From NCBI RefSeq assembly GCF_004769235.1, contig NZ_RQFG01000010.1, forward strand, positions 186,001-250,000: a stretch of DNA of 64,000 nt, written 5' to 3'. Source of the DNA: Leptospira kanakyensis. Lineage in GTDB: Bacteria; Spirochaetota; Leptospiria; Leptospirales; Leptospiraceae. The position numbers were made by a program, and so were the translations under genes. Numbering within the stretch: the first letter of the stretch is position 1; each line of letters begins with the position of its first letter. Under the pieces are notes generated by a model. It was not told the DNA's origin. It worked only from the letters and a program-made list of their open reading frames with translations, and ran no database searches. Positions 26,223 to 35,743 of this stretch are shown in pieces.

Positions 26223-26856
26223 ACCTCAAATCCAAGGGGTTTATCTGGTAACAGATAGGCCCTTATGCCTCTACCATAGATTGGAAGAGGTGGTACGACT
26301 TGCCGCCCTTGGGGGAGTTTCTTTAGTCCAACTCAGGGAAAAAGAAGCAGACACCCGACAGTTTTTAGAACTAGCCAAACATTTAAAAAAAATCCTTACA
26401 CCTTTTTCCATTCCTCTTCTCATCAATGACCGTTTAGATATTTGTTTGGCGGCCGGAGCTGATGGAGTCCATCTCGGACAATCCGATTTACCTTGGTGGG
26501 AAACACGCCGGATCTTAGGAAACGATGCCATCATCGGACTTTCCTTAGAAACCAAAGAAGACTTTCACTCTCTCATCCAAACGCACCCAAAACCAGAATT
26601 AGATTATTTGGCAGTATCTCCCGTATTTGATACCAATACAAAAACCAATACCAAACCTGCTTGGGGATTAACGGGAGTTACTTGGTTAAAATCACAAACC
26701 AATCTCCCTATCGTTGCCATTGGTGGAGTGAACGAATCCAATGCAGAAGCCATCATCGAAGCAGGAGCCGATTCCCTGGCTGTCGTCAGTGCGATTTGTT
26801 CTGCCAAAGATCCAAAACTGGCAACAGAGAATTTAACAAAAAAATTCCAGTATTAG
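26212..26856 (+). CDS. thiE: Thiamine-phosphate synthase
   Basis: A 214-residue TIM-barrel enzyme that joins HMP diphosphate to the thiazole phosphate made by ThiM, giving thiamine phosphate. Motifs include LVQLREKEAD, LLINDRLDICLAAGADGVHLGQ and IVAIGGVNESNA (the phosphate-binding Gly). It starts inside the end of thiM (11-base overlap), so the salvage pair is translationally coupled. Its end overlaps the convergent queG end by 4 bases. Confidence 0.93.
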   Translation: MGNKPQIQGVYLVTDRPLCLYHRLEEVVRLAALGGVSLVQLREKEADTRQFLELAKHLKKILTPFSIPLLINDRLDICLAAGADGVHLGQSDLPWWETRRILGNDAIIGLSLETKEDFHSLIQTHPKPELDYLAVSPVFDTNTKTNTKPAWGLTGVTWLKSQTNLPIVAIGGVNESNAEAIIEAGADSLAVVSAICSAKDPKLATENLTKKFQY

Positions 26857-27836
26857 TTTGATTTTTTTTCATTTTTTTGTCTTAGATTCCGGTTCCAAAT
26901 TTCAAATCCAATCCTTTCAATTGGTGAATCTTTAAAATAATCATCAAACTCTTCTTTGGTGAGAGATTTTTTTTCTAAAAACCCTGGATCTGTCCAGAAA
27001 GATCTGGGTAAAAATTCTGGTTCCAAAGTTTCCACTTTGTTTCGTTTGGCAATATTGGCATTCCAAGGACAAACCTCTTGGCAAAGATCACAACCATACA
27101 CCCATCCCTTTCGATCCCATTTTAAAAAAGAATCCGTGGCTTCGGTTTCTTTCCGATCTTCGATGGTTAAATAAGAAATACATTTTCTTGCATCAATTTG
27201 ATATTCTTCGAGAGCACCCGTAGGACAAACATCCAAACATTTACGACAACTTCCACAATGGTCAGTAATGATTTCTTCTGGTTCTGGGCCACCTAACTCT
27301 AAATCAGTGAGAATTGTTGAAAGAAAAAAATAAGACCCAAGTTTTGGATGGATGAGGTTGGTATTTTTTCCCTGCCATACAATTCCCGATTCTTTAGTGA
27401 GAATTTTTTCTGCTACAGGTAAACTATCTACAGATTGTCGGAATTTAAAATTGGGGAACTCGGAACGAAGGGTTTTTAGAATTCGATTTCCTTTTTCTTT
27501 TAGGATGATATGATAATCGGAACCTAACGCATAACGAGAAACCTTAGATTCCAATTGGGAAACTATCTCTTCCCCTGCCGTTGACCGATAAACAAATCCA
27601 AGGCAGATCACAGAACGGGGAACAAGGCCCAAATTTTGGAAATCGTTTCGAATCCCTACCGCATGGTCTTTGGCAAACCAATGCATATTCCCGAACCGTT
27701 CGTCCTGAATCCATTTGTCCAAATGTTCGCGGTCTGAATTTGGGATTTTTGCTTCCGTAAATCCCACAAGAGAAAATCCTTCCTTTTCACAAATGGTTTT
27801 AATTTGAAAGCGAATCTGGTAAACTGGATTTGTCAT
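26853..27836 (-). CDS. queG: Epoxyqueuosine reductase
   Basis: A 327-residue cobalamin-dependent iron-sulfur enzyme that performs the last step in making the tRNA modification queuosine. The N-terminal part is the DUF1730-type domain (VGFTEA; FAKDHAVGIR). Two 4Fe-4S clusters are carried by CGSCRKCLDVCP and CDLCQEVCPW, with KCISYLTIE between them, exactly the QueG layout. The length is slightly short because the C-terminal HEAT-like repeat found in some members is absent. The start codon shares the CATG tetranucleotide with the divergent gene. Confidence 0.92.
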   Translation of the reverse strand: MTNPVYQIRFQIKTICEKEGFSLVGFTEAKIPNSDREHLDKWIQDERFGNMHWFAKDHAVGIRNDFQNLGLVPRSVICLGFVYRSTAGEEIVSQLESKVSRYALGSDYHIILKEKGNRILKTLRSEFPNFKFRQSVDSLPVAEKILTKESGIVWQGKNTNLIHPKLGSYFFLSTILTDLELGGPEPEEIITDHCGSCRKCLDVCPTGALEEYQIDARKCISYLTIEDRKETEATDSFLKWDRKGWVYGCDLCQEVCPWNANIAKRNKVETLEPEFLPRSFWTDPGFLEKKSLTKEEFDDYFKDSPIERIGFEIWNRNLRQKNEKKSN

Positions 27837-28221
27837 GGGTAGAATGGGGAACGAAGTTTATCTTACAGAAATAAAGGACCGGTTGCCAAGCCATTTGTAT
27901 GTCCATGTCCCAAAACTAATTTCTCTATTTCCACAAATAGAAGCACTGGTGACTCTTCCGAAGGGAATTCCTGATCTGTTACGAAAGGGAATTTATTTTG
28001 CCCTACTCCAATCGGTCGTGAGACTTCTGGAAAGAAACACAGACCCACTCCTTCCCGAAATCCTTCCTGAGTATGGGGAACTCATTCGTTCGGTTTCTGA
28101 AACCTATTCCGTTTTACAACCAGATACAGAATCCAATTGGCTAGCAGAATGTATCCAATACGGAGACAAATCTGCCTACCATTGGGAATGGAAACATTTT
28201 GATTCACATGAGTTGTTCTAA
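27835..28221 (+). CDS. Unknown protein divergent from queG
   Basis: A 128-residue, probably helical, cytoplasmic protein with no family I recognise. The ATG at 27835 overlaps the queG start codon on the other strand; a second ATG at 27844 is equally possible and neither has a clear ribosome-binding site. No Cys pairs, signal or membrane helix stand out. The Trp-rich C-terminus (AYHWEWKHFDSHELF) is distinctive. It ends one base before the convergent thioesterase gene. Confidence 0.6.
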   Translation: MGRMGNEVYLTEIKDRLPSHLYVHVPKLISLFPQIEALVTLPKGIPDLLRKGIYFALLQSVVRLLERNTDPLLPEILPEYGELIRSVSETYSVLQPDTESNWLAECIQYGDKSAYHWEWKHFDSHELF

Positions 28222-28222
28222 A

Positions 28223-28618
28223 TTACAAACGTTCCTTTTCGAGAGATTTTAGAAATTTAAGGGGGATCGGTTTTTTGGTTTTAGCTCTATAATCAAAATA
28301 CACCTGGACTGTTTTTGCAGATACATAAAGTTCATTTGTTTTTTTGTCTCGAATTTCATAAGAAAATTCCCAAGAGGTGGTTCCAATGGCTGAGACCCAA
28401 GTTTCAACAAAAATGGATGCTCCCGGTAATACAGATGCTTTTAAATCCATTTCTACTCGTGCCAGAACAAAAGGAATATCATCTAATTCCGTTACCTGTA
28501 AATAACGATTACAAAAATCTAACCTTGCTAACTCTAAATACGTCGAATAACTAGAGTTATTGACCCTTCGCATAGGATCCATATCATTAAATCGAATTTG
28601 AATTTCGGTGCGAATCAT
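28223..28618 (-). CDS. Acyl-CoA thioesterase-like hotdog protein (4HBT family)
   Basis: A 131-residue hotdog-fold protein of the YbgC/FadM type. The signature RFNDMDPMRRVNNSSYSTYLELAR (residues 8-31) holds the active-site Asp and the Asn that follows, and the rest has the expected beta sheet. Such enzymes hydrolyse acyl-CoA or related thioesters; the substrate is not predictable. It is followed on the same strand by no close gene and preceded by the OmpA-like gene 43 bases away. Confidence 0.85.
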   Translation of the reverse strand: MIRTEIQIRFNDMDPMRRVNNSSYSTYLELARLDFCNRYLQVTELDDIPFVLARVEMDLKASVLPGASIFVETWVSAIGTTSWEFSYEIRDKKTNELYVSAKTVQVYFDYRAKTKKPIPLKFLKSLEKERL

Positions 28619-28660
28619 AGTGTATAATCAATTGAATCAACGGGAATGAATCTGTCATCT

Positions 28661-29137
28661 CTATGTTTCTATTTTGTATTGGATCTTTACTGATCGTAAC
28701 AACCTTCGTAGTTCCGGACTTTTGCCGTAAATAGGTTCTAAAAAAGTTTGATTGATTTTATCGTTAGAAATTCCAAGAGATAATAAATACTTATTTACGT
28801 TACGGACTCTTTCTTTCACCAACCTTCGATTTTTTGCCAGATGGCCAGAAACATCGGCAGAACCAAACAATTGAATGTATCCTATTTGGGATATAATTTT
28901 GGGTTCCCACTCGGCTCGTAACAAATCCATTGCTTCTTTTTCTAACTTTGAAGAACCAGCACTGAAAAGGATGGAAAATTCCCTGATGCAAGAATCCTTA
29001 ACCACTATATTTTTTTCTTGGATAAAACTTCCTTCTTTGCGTAAAGGAAGTACAGTTCTTGGATTTTTTACAAGTTTTGCCCAAAACCAAATTAGGAAAA
29101 AACCTGTCCCAACTAACATTAGGGAAATCCAAACCAT
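28661..29137 (-). CDS. OmpA-like domain protein with N-terminal membrane anchor
   Basis: A 158-residue protein. A hydrophobic segment (about 3-20) is followed by a short linker and an OmpA/MotB-type domain (about 50-155) with FSAGSSKLEKEA, LFGSADVSGH and NRRLVKERVRNVNKYLLSLGI, the elements that form the peptidoglycan-binding fold. The usual Asp-Arg pair of diaminopimelate binding appears as AD...NRR. It probably anchors something to the cell wall from the inner membrane or periplasm. It is divergent from the repeat lipoprotein gene at 29223. Confidence 0.8.
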   Translation of the reverse strand: MVWISLMLVGTGFFLIWFWAKLVKNPRTVLPLRKEGSFIQEKNIVVKDSCIREFSILFSAGSSKLEKEAMDLLRAEWEPKIISQIGYIQLFGSADVSGHLAKNRRLVKERVRNVNKYLLSLGISNDKINQTFLEPIYGKSPELRRLLRSVKIQYKIET

Positions 29138-29186
29138 CAGTTCTTAGACTCCCATCCCCGATTTGAGGAAATTTCTTTCAAACGAG

Positions 29187-29214
29187 TAGACAAAATAAAA
29201 AACTTTAGTACAAT
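29187..29214 (+). promoter_or_regulatory. Possible sigma70-type promoter of the first repeat lipoprotein
   Basis: TAGACA and TACAAT lie 16 bases apart, each one base off consensus, and end 8 bases before the ATG of the lipoprotein gene at 29223. If it is used, the start of transcription would fall within a few bases of the ATG and the message would be nearly leaderless; no Shine-Dalgarno is seen. Confidence 0.35.
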
Positions 29215-29222
29215 AACGGATT

Positions 29223-31514
29223 ATGAAACCCATGCGAAAAATATTGATCGTCTATTCATTGTCAATCGCTATGGCCATTGGCTGTAAACCAGCAAAACTT
29301 TCGAACACTTGTGATGCGAAAACAAAAGAATACTTCCAAGCAACGATCATACGGTTTGTCACAGGTGACAGATCCCCTTCTTGCCTACCCTCTTTTGATT
29401 TCCAAGATCTTTGGGGTGTTTATATGGGTTCAGGCACTACTAGTGTCAATGCCATCACAAGTTATAACGATCAAATCATCATCGGCGGAGATTTCCAATA
29501 TGTGGGACCGTCTACCGGGAATGTTGTTTATTTAGAAACGACCAATGGAAAGATACTTCCCAATCGTTATTGCCCTTATTTAAAAGTAGTGGGGACTACT
29601 GGTATCGCCATCTCAGATGGGAATGGTGGATTTTATATTGGCGGTGAATTCTATGCAGTCCAAGGCATAGAAAAGTTTAGTATAGCCCATATCCTTCCTG
29701 GTTGCCAGTTGGATCATAACTTTACGGTTCCCAATGATAATAATAAAAGTGTTTATACATTGTTTCTGACGGGAGATTTCCTATATGTAGGAGGATATTA
29801 TCCTGACGATAATAGTGGGTATCTGGTTCGAGTGAATCGATATACGGGAGCCTTGGACACTTCGTTCACGCCAAGTCCGAACGCCCTAGTGTCCGATTTA
29901 GAAACCGATGGAGACTCTCTTTATGTTTGCGGAGATTTTGCGAATATCGGTGGTTATACGAAAACTGGTCTAGCTAAGATTTCTCTGTCCACTGGTCTTG
30001 TCATACCTTCTTTCACTACAGCAATAAACGGAGGTAGTTGCTTAGATTTGCATTACGGAACCGATGCCAGTGGGAGTCCCGTTATTTATGCTGTGGGTGA
30101 TTTGACAACGCCAACTTATAGTAGAGCCATATCTTATTTTCCCGATGGAACTTTAACCTCTTGGAATCCAAATCCGAATGTCGGTTCCAAGGTCAACTCC
30201 ATCCAACAATATAATAATACGATATATTTAGGTGGTGATTTTACCACCATCAATGGTGGAACGACTGCTAACTATTTAGTCTCTGTCAATAATGGTACGG
30301 GTACTGCCATCAATACAAATTACGGTATTGGTACCAGTCAGCCTGTTGCAACCTTACAAATCATTGAAAATACATTATACTTAACCGGAGACTTTACCTC
30401 TATAAAATCTGTTCCGAGAAACTATGCAGCCGCACTTTCTTTACCCGATGAATCGGTCACTGCCTTTAATCCAGCGTATGATAGTGGTATCACTAATCCT
30501 GGTTCGGGGATTGTATCGGCAGGAAACGGGGTCGTACTTTTCACTTCCAGTCGTTCCACAGTGAATGTTGTCGCCCGAAATCATTTTGCCGTTTTGGATG
30601 AAGTGACAGGGGCTCCGATCGAAGGAACACCTAACTTCGATTTCCCGATCAAAGCCCTCCATCGCATTGGTAACAGACTGTTTGCCGGTGGATCTTTCAC
30701 CAGTATCGCTGGGCAATCAAGAAATAAGTTTGCCATTTTGGATTTACCTCATTACCAAGTAAGTCCAATTAACACAGTCCTTTCAGCCACTCCCGATATC
30801 CGCGCGATCACAAGCGATGAATCACAAATATATGTAGGAGGAAACAGTTTGGCCAATGTGAACGCTCAAGCAAGAAACGGAGTCTTTGCATTGAACACAA
30901 GTGACTTTTCCCTTAGTGGATGGAACCCTAATCTTGGGTCAGGGAGTAGTGGAGAGAGTATTTTAGTCGTAAATGATCTTGTTTTTATCGGTGGAAGTTT
31001 TTCTGAAATCAATGGAGTAACTAACTATAATAACTTCCAAGCCGTAGATAAAACGAACGGTACACGGAGGGATATCCCTTCTCCTAACAATGACCCCGTG
31101 ACTCTAGTGTACAGTCTAACTTTAGCAGGCACAAAAATCTATATAGGTGGTTTTTTTAATAGCATCAGCGGTATCGGAACATTTAATAACGCAGCCGTTT
31201 ATGACTTACCTTCCCAGTCCTACGTTCAACCTAATCCTGTGAGCGCGGAAAATATGGTATACCATATGGCAGCCTATCCAGATGGAAACGTCCTCATTGG
31301 AGGATCCTTTACTTCACTCAACGGTATCTCAAATCATTATTCCTTAGGAGTCTTTAATAATAACACCAATACACTCTCTCCATGGAAGTCGTCCATCAAC
31401 GATGTGGTTTATACATCCATGAATAAAAATGGATATTACTATTTAGGTGGTGCATTTACGATTGCACACAAAAAAAGTAATGGTGGACTCGTTAGGTCTA
31501 ACCTAAACGAGTGA
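29223..31514 (+). CDS. Repeat lipoprotein, beta-propeller-like (first tandem copy)
   Basis: A 763-residue lipoprotein (signal with AMAIGC, lipid Cys about 21). After a conserved N-terminal section (CDAKTKEYF...TGDRSPSCLPSFDF) it contains about a dozen copies of a short motif of the form IYxGGxFTxINGG (for example IIIGGDF, FYIGGEF, IYLGGDFTTING, LFAGGSFTSIAG, VFIGGSFSEING), spaced 40-60 residues apart. This periodicity suggests a beta-propeller or beta-helix exposed at the surface. The next gene is a paralogue with the same plan. Function unknown; surface adhesion or binding is a guess. Confidence 0.8.
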   Translation: MKPMRKILIVYSLSIAMAIGCKPAKLSNTCDAKTKEYFQATIIRFVTGDRSPSCLPSFDFQDLWGVYMGSGTTSVNAITSYNDQIIIGGDFQYVGPSTGNVVYLETTNGKILPNRYCPYLKVVGTTGIAISDGNGGFYIGGEFYAVQGIEKFSIAHILPGCQLDHNFTVPNDNNKSVYTLFLTGDFLYVGGYYPDDNSGYLVRVNRYTGALDTSFTPSPNALVSDLETDGDSLYVCGDFANIGGYTKTGLAKISLSTGLVIPSFTTAINGGSCLDLHYGTDASGSPVIYAVGDLTTPTYSRAISYFPDGTLTSWNPNPNVGSKVNSIQQYNNTIYLGGDFTTINGGTTANYLVSVNNGTGTAINTNYGIGTSQPVATLQIIENTLYLTGDFTSIKSVPRNYAAALSLPDESVTAFNPAYDSGITNPGSGIVSAGNGVVLFTSSRSTVNVVARNHFAVLDEVTGAPIEGTPNFDFPIKALHRIGNRLFAGGSFTSIAGQSRNKFAILDLPHYQVSPINTVLSATPDIRAITSDESQIYVGGNSLANVNAQARNGVFALNTSDFSLSGWNPNLGSGSSGESILVVNDLVFIGGSFSEINGVTNYNNFQAVDKTNGTRRDIPSPNNDPVTLVYSLTLAGTKIYIGGFFNSISGIGTFNNAAVYDLPSQSYVQPNPVSAENMVYHMAAYPDGNVLIGGSFTSLNGISNHYSLGVFNNNTNTLSPWKSSINDVVYTSMNKNGYYYLGGAFTIAHKKSNGGLVRSNLNE

Positions 31515-31664
31515 CCGCTCTAAAGTTAAATGGAAAGTTAAAAATTCTGATTCAAATTCTCAATTCTTAAGAAACAACTACCAAATGTAATTTGATGGTT
31601 TTTTCCATGAACCAACTCTTTTCAAAAAACTAGACATGGAAATTAATTTCTAAACCATGTTCTC

Positions 31665-33935
31665 ATGTTTCGAATTTTTTCTTATCTCTGGATCTGCGTA
31701 GTTTCTTTTACTACATTCTCCCTTTGCAAACCTGCTGACCTGGAAAACACTTGTGATGTTCGATCTAAATCTTTTTTTATAGCATCTCTCGTTCGTTATG
31801 CGACAGGCGACAGGTCTTCTTCTTGTTTACCTGCTTTTACATTTTTAGACCAATGGGGAGTGTATAATGATTCGACTGCCAGTATTGCCAGTATCACAAG
31901 TAACGGTGGCCATATCATTGTTGGTGGGAATTTCACGATGGTTGCAGTTTCTACTGGAAGTTCTTCCATGGTGGATCCGGTTACAGGCACTGTGGTTCCC
32001 AATCGCTTCTGCCCCCACTTAAAAGTGATGGGAAGTACAAACGCAGCGATTTCCGATGGGTCAGGTGGATTTTATATCGGGGGAGACTTCACCCATGTCC
32101 AGGGTGTCAAACAAAACCAAGTGGCGCATATTTTGTACGGATGCCAAATAGATCCAAACTTCATAACAGAAGAAGATCCCTCAAGAAACATAACAGCATT
32201 ACAATTATTAGGTGACACCCTATACGTAGGTGGAATGTTTACGGGTTGGGGGTCTGGTTCTCAGTCCAACATCGCTTCTCTCAATCGATATTCCGGAAAA
32301 CTCAATTCGGAGTTTGTTACTGGTACCTTTGATAATAGTGTTTTTGATATCGTTACCGATGGATCGGCATTGTATGTGGGTGGGCATTTTCAAAACGTTG
32401 GGGCAACACCGAAACGAGGGTTGGTCAAATTATATCCTAACGCAGGGTCTATTGATACTTCGTTCACAGGACAAGCACCAGTTGGTGGCCAAGTCAATGA
32501 CTTACATCTGGGTTCTGATCATTCTGGAAACCCAGTCCTTTATGTGGTTGGGCCATTTACTGGCCGAGCCATGTCTTTCTATTTGAATGGAACACAAACA
32601 ACTTGGGCACCAAACCCTAACCTAGAAGTATATAAAGTCAGCCAATACGAAAATACAATTTATCTAGGGGGAGCGTTCACAACGATTGGAGTAACTCCTG
32701 CCAATTATCTTGTTGGAGTCGATAACCAATTAGGTGCCATCAAAGAAAATTCATTTTTAATCAATAATGTTGTACAAACTTTAGAAATCATAGGTAACAA
32801 AATTTATGTTCTTGGAGAATTCACAGCAGCCAAAGGGCAAGAAAGGAAATACGCTGCTAGTTACGATTTACCGAACATGAGTTTAAACATTTGGGATCCA
32901 AACTTAAATTCAGCAATTAACTTCCCTGGAGGAGAAATAATTTCCACAGGATCTTCCATCCTCATTGCCGGCAATCATTCAGCAATCAATACAAAACATA
33001 GGAAAAATTTTGCCGTGTTTGAAGAATCCACTGGTTCTCCTATCGAAGGCACACCTAACTTTGATTTTGGTATTAAATCCTTACATATAAAAAACAACCA
33101 TCTCTTTGTCGGTGGAAGTTTTGAACATGTAAACGGAATTCCAAGACTTGCTTTTGCTATTTTGGATTTACCTACCTACCAACTAAACCCAACCAACCTA
33201 GGTGTATCTGGCTCCAGTATAGAGATCAGAGCCATCGCTAGTAACGACACCCAAATCTTTTTTGGAGGTACAGGGATGAGTTCCGTGAGTGGACAAACTC
33301 GCAATGCAGTAGCATCCATCAACGCAGAAAATTATTCCCTAACAAACTGGAATCCTAACTTAGGAGGCAGTGCTACTTCTCTTTTGGTTCTAAATGATGC
33401 TGTATATATCGGTGGTATTTATATCTCTTTAAATGGTGACAATACCATTGCCAATTACAGGGCCGTTGATACAAACACAGGGCTTGTAGTATCATTGCCT
33501 TCTGTCTCCGATTACCCAAGTAGCGATGTTGCCGCACAAGCATACTATGATGGTAAAATTTATATAGGTGGAATTTTTTCACTCATCGGTGCATCAACTT
33601 TCAATAACTTCGCTATGTATGACACAAACACAAAATCCTACATTTCACCTAATCCGATTTATGCGAATGGCTTTGTGTATTCGATCACTCCTTCACCTGA
33701 TGGAAAAATTGTAGTTGCTGGTTCGTTTTCGGGACTCAATGGTTCTACTACAAATAACTGCGTCAGTGCCTTTGATAGCAAAACGAATACCATTTTACCT
33801 TGGTTTCCAAATGCAGATAACACTGGTTACACAAGTATCTATCACAATGGAAAATGGTACATTGGCGGAGAATTTAAAAAAGTATTTAACAAACCTTATG
33901 GCGGGTTAATCATCAGTGATCTTACTGAAAAATAA
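31665..33935 (+). CDS. Repeat lipoprotein, beta-propeller-like (second tandem copy)
   Basis: A 756-residue paralogue of the preceding gene. It has the same lipoprotein start (TTFSLC), the same N-terminal block (CDVRSKSFF, ATGDRSSSCLPAFTF, DQWGVY) and matching GG-F repeats (HIIVGGNF, FYIGGDFTHVQG, IYLGGAFTTIG, LFVGGSFEHVNG, IYIGGIFSLIG). The block PIEGTPNFDFGIKSLH is almost identical in both copies, so they arose by tandem duplication and then diverged. A hairpin overlapping its stop codon closes the gene and faces the convergent patatin gene. Confidence 0.8.
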   Translation: MFRIFSYLWICVVSFTTFSLCKPADLENTCDVRSKSFFIASLVRYATGDRSSSCLPAFTFLDQWGVYNDSTASIASITSNGGHIIVGGNFTMVAVSTGSSSMVDPVTGTVVPNRFCPHLKVMGSTNAAISDGSGGFYIGGDFTHVQGVKQNQVAHILYGCQIDPNFITEEDPSRNITALQLLGDTLYVGGMFTGWGSGSQSNIASLNRYSGKLNSEFVTGTFDNSVFDIVTDGSALYVGGHFQNVGATPKRGLVKLYPNAGSIDTSFTGQAPVGGQVNDLHLGSDHSGNPVLYVVGPFTGRAMSFYLNGTQTTWAPNPNLEVYKVSQYENTIYLGGAFTTIGVTPANYLVGVDNQLGAIKENSFLINNVVQTLEIIGNKIYVLGEFTAAKGQERKYAASYDLPNMSLNIWDPNLNSAINFPGGEIISTGSSILIAGNHSAINTKHRKNFAVFEESTGSPIEGTPNFDFGIKSLHIKNNHLFVGGSFEHVNGIPRLAFAILDLPTYQLNPTNLGVSGSSIEIRAIASNDTQIFFGGTGMSSVSGQTRNAVASINAENYSLTNWNPNLGGSATSLLVLNDAVYIGGIYISLNGDNTIANYRAVDTNTGLVVSLPSVSDYPSSDVAAQAYYDGKIYIGGIFSLIGASTFNNFAMYDTNTKSYISPNPIYANGFVYSITPSPDGKIVVAGSFSGLNGSTTNNCVSAFDSKTNTILPWFPNADNTGYTSIYHNGKWYIGGEFKKVFNKPYGGLIISDLTEK

Positions 33936-33957
33936 TCAGTAAGATCTAAAACTATTT
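33918..33957. terminator. Bidirectional terminator overlapping the second lipoprotein stop
   Basis: Arms GATCTTACTG (33918-33927) and CAGTAAGATC (33937-33946) are exact complements; the stop codon TAA lies in the loop. TAAAACTATTTTTG follows on the + side. It separates the convergent lipoprotein and patatin genes and can work both ways. Confidence 0.7.
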
Positions 33958-34893
33958 TTGTTTTTTAAGATTTTTCTTTAAAATTTTCTGTAGGGCTTCT
34001 TCTCCTTTTTTTGCACCCAGAAGGACTGTTTTATAAAGTTTTGTGCGAATGGTTGTTGTGAGTTTGACTGGCAAAGGTTTGTCGGGTGCCACCGTGATAA
34101 TTTTCACACCTTTAGGTGGTTTGACTGCCAATTCTCTTGCAGCATTAAAATGGAAATGATGGAGTTTACGCATCATTCGGCGGATGGTGCGCCTTGTTGG
34201 GAAAGCAAGTAAACTAGTCAATCTTGTGAGTGGGCCCGAAATATGCCGAATGGGTGAATTCATAATCACCACAATTTCTTTATATCCAGCTTCGATGATG
34301 TCTTGGATGGGAAGTGGGTTTAAAATGGCGGCATCGGAATAAAGCTTTCCATCTAACAGATGTTTACCCCGAGTAGCAATCGGCAAAGAAGTGGCAGCTT
34401 TTAATAAATCAAAAACATTTGATGATGTGGCTTTGATGTATTCGATGGAATGTGTATGTAAATTACTTACTGCCACTACAAAATGAGGAACATTTTTCCT
34501 ATCCAAAAATTCTGATTCCAATCTTACTTTTTTACGAAAGATAAAATCGATTAAATACTCTTGATTGAGTAAGGTTTTCCCCTGAAAGGGATGAAAAAAA
34601 GAAATGAGTTTTCTACCAGATAAATCTTTATACCAAACAGAAAGTGCCATTTCACTTTTGACAGGTTCTTTTTTGGGCATAGATACATAATAGGCAGCAG
34701 AACAGGCCCCAGAAGAAACTCCTACCACCAAATCAAAGTAATTCGGTCGTAAGAACTGATTCCAAGCATAAAGAACACCCCCAGAAAATGCACCTTTCAT
34801 TCCCCCACCTTCGACAAGGAGTGCCCTTTTGGAACCTTTGGCTTTAGGGAGTTTGGGATGTTTTGGAGATTCGTTCGGTAGAGAAGACTGCAC
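33952..34893 (-). CDS. Patatin-like phospholipase
   Basis: A 313-residue cytosolic or membrane-associated lipid acyl hydrolase. It starts at GTG; the oxyanion-hole motif is EGGGMKGAF (28-36), the nucleophile elbow is GVSSG (Ser60), and the second catalytic Asp lies in LYSDAAILNP, where Ala replaces the usual Gly of the D-G motif. The C-terminal 90 residues are basic and may bind membranes. It is followed by a shared hairpin with the lipoprotein gene. The specific lipid substrate is unknown. Confidence 0.88.
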   Translation of the reverse strand: MQSSLPNESPKHPKLPKAKGSKRALLVEGGGMKGAFSGGVLYAWNQFLRPNYFDLVVGVSSGACSAAYYVSMPKKEPVKSEMALSVWYKDLSGRKLISFFHPFQGKTLLNQEYLIDFIFRKKVRLESEFLDRKNVPHFVVAVSNLHTHSIEYIKATSSNVFDLLKAATSLPIATRGKHLLDGKLYSDAAILNPLPIQDIIEAGYKEIVVIMNSPIRHISGPLTRLTSLLAFPTRRTIRRMMRKLHHFHFNAARELAVKPPKGVKIITVAPDKPLPVKLTTTIRTKLYKTVLLGAKKGEEALQKILKKNLKKQK

Positions 34894-35076
34894 AATAATG
34901 TCAGGGTCTTCCAGGCCGGGTTCGGTTGCAAAAAACTATTGGTTTGTGGATTTCCGTTTTCAAATTTTTAGGAGAATCACCAAACAAAGTTTCTTAGCTA
35001 AAGAGAATTCCTAAATTTTCCAAAAAAGCTTATGGGCCTACAATAAATTTCGCTACGTACGCAATTGAATATTAGT

Positions 35077-35637
35077 ATGCTCGGGATTAAAACTTTGGAG
35101 ATCGATGTAAATGGAACCTTAGTAAAGGGTACCTTACAATTGAATGCAAAAGGTGCATACCAATTGGATTTATTGTCTCCTTACCCAGGGCCCATGTTTA
35201 CCTTTGCTTTTCCTAAAACATACCATTCTCTTTGGGACGGACATGTGTCGGAAATTGAAAACGATGCCACGAGTTACCTTCGCACTCTCTTTCATAAATG
35301 TGAAAACATAAAGAGGGAAGTCCCTAAATTCGAAAGAGCACTCAAAGATTTTTGGTTGGAGATCGATACAATCTCAGTACTTTCCCCATTAGAATGGAAT
35401 GAAAAATGTATGTTTCTAAAAAAAGCCTTACAAGAAGGTTATATGGATTCTGACACATACGAAAAAACGTTAAACGATCTAACTCTTGTCATGGAAAAAA
35501 AATATTTAGAGAGAGAGAAACGTTGTGAACTGTTTTTATCTCAGTACCTTCCCGAGTATTCTCACTTACAAAATCAATTTTCATGGATTCGTTTCTGTTA
35601 TGAATTAACAGAAAAAAAACACCTACTTCTCCTTTAA
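35077..35637 (+). CDS. Unknown protein upstream of the DUF1577/PilZ gene
   Basis: About 186 residues from the ATG at 35077; a TTG 12 bases upstream is the alternative. The N-terminal 45 residues look beta-rich (EIDVNGTLVKGTLQL) and the rest is helical. No signal peptide or known motif is seen, and I do not recognise the family. The 183 bases upstream hold no gene and may contain its promoter; the only notable thing there is AT-rich sequence. It precedes a gene of the PilZ type in the same direction. Confidence 0.6.
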   Translation: MLGIKTLEIDVNGTLVKGTLQLNAKGAYQLDLLSPYPGPMFTFAFPKTYHSLWDGHVSEIENDATSYLRTLFHKCENIKREVPKFERALKDFWLEIDTISVLSPLEWNEKCMFLKKALQEGYMDSDTYEKTLNDLTLVMEKKYLEREKRCELFLSQYLPEYSHLQNQFSWIRFCYELTEKKHLLLL

Positions 35638-35743
35638 ATTTTCGTTTTTCTTGCCAAAGAGACGAGTATTCACTTTACTTTCCATTGGAACGGAAATTTA
35701 TTTCCGTCTCATATTATCATATAATAGAACTCGGAATTTAGCT

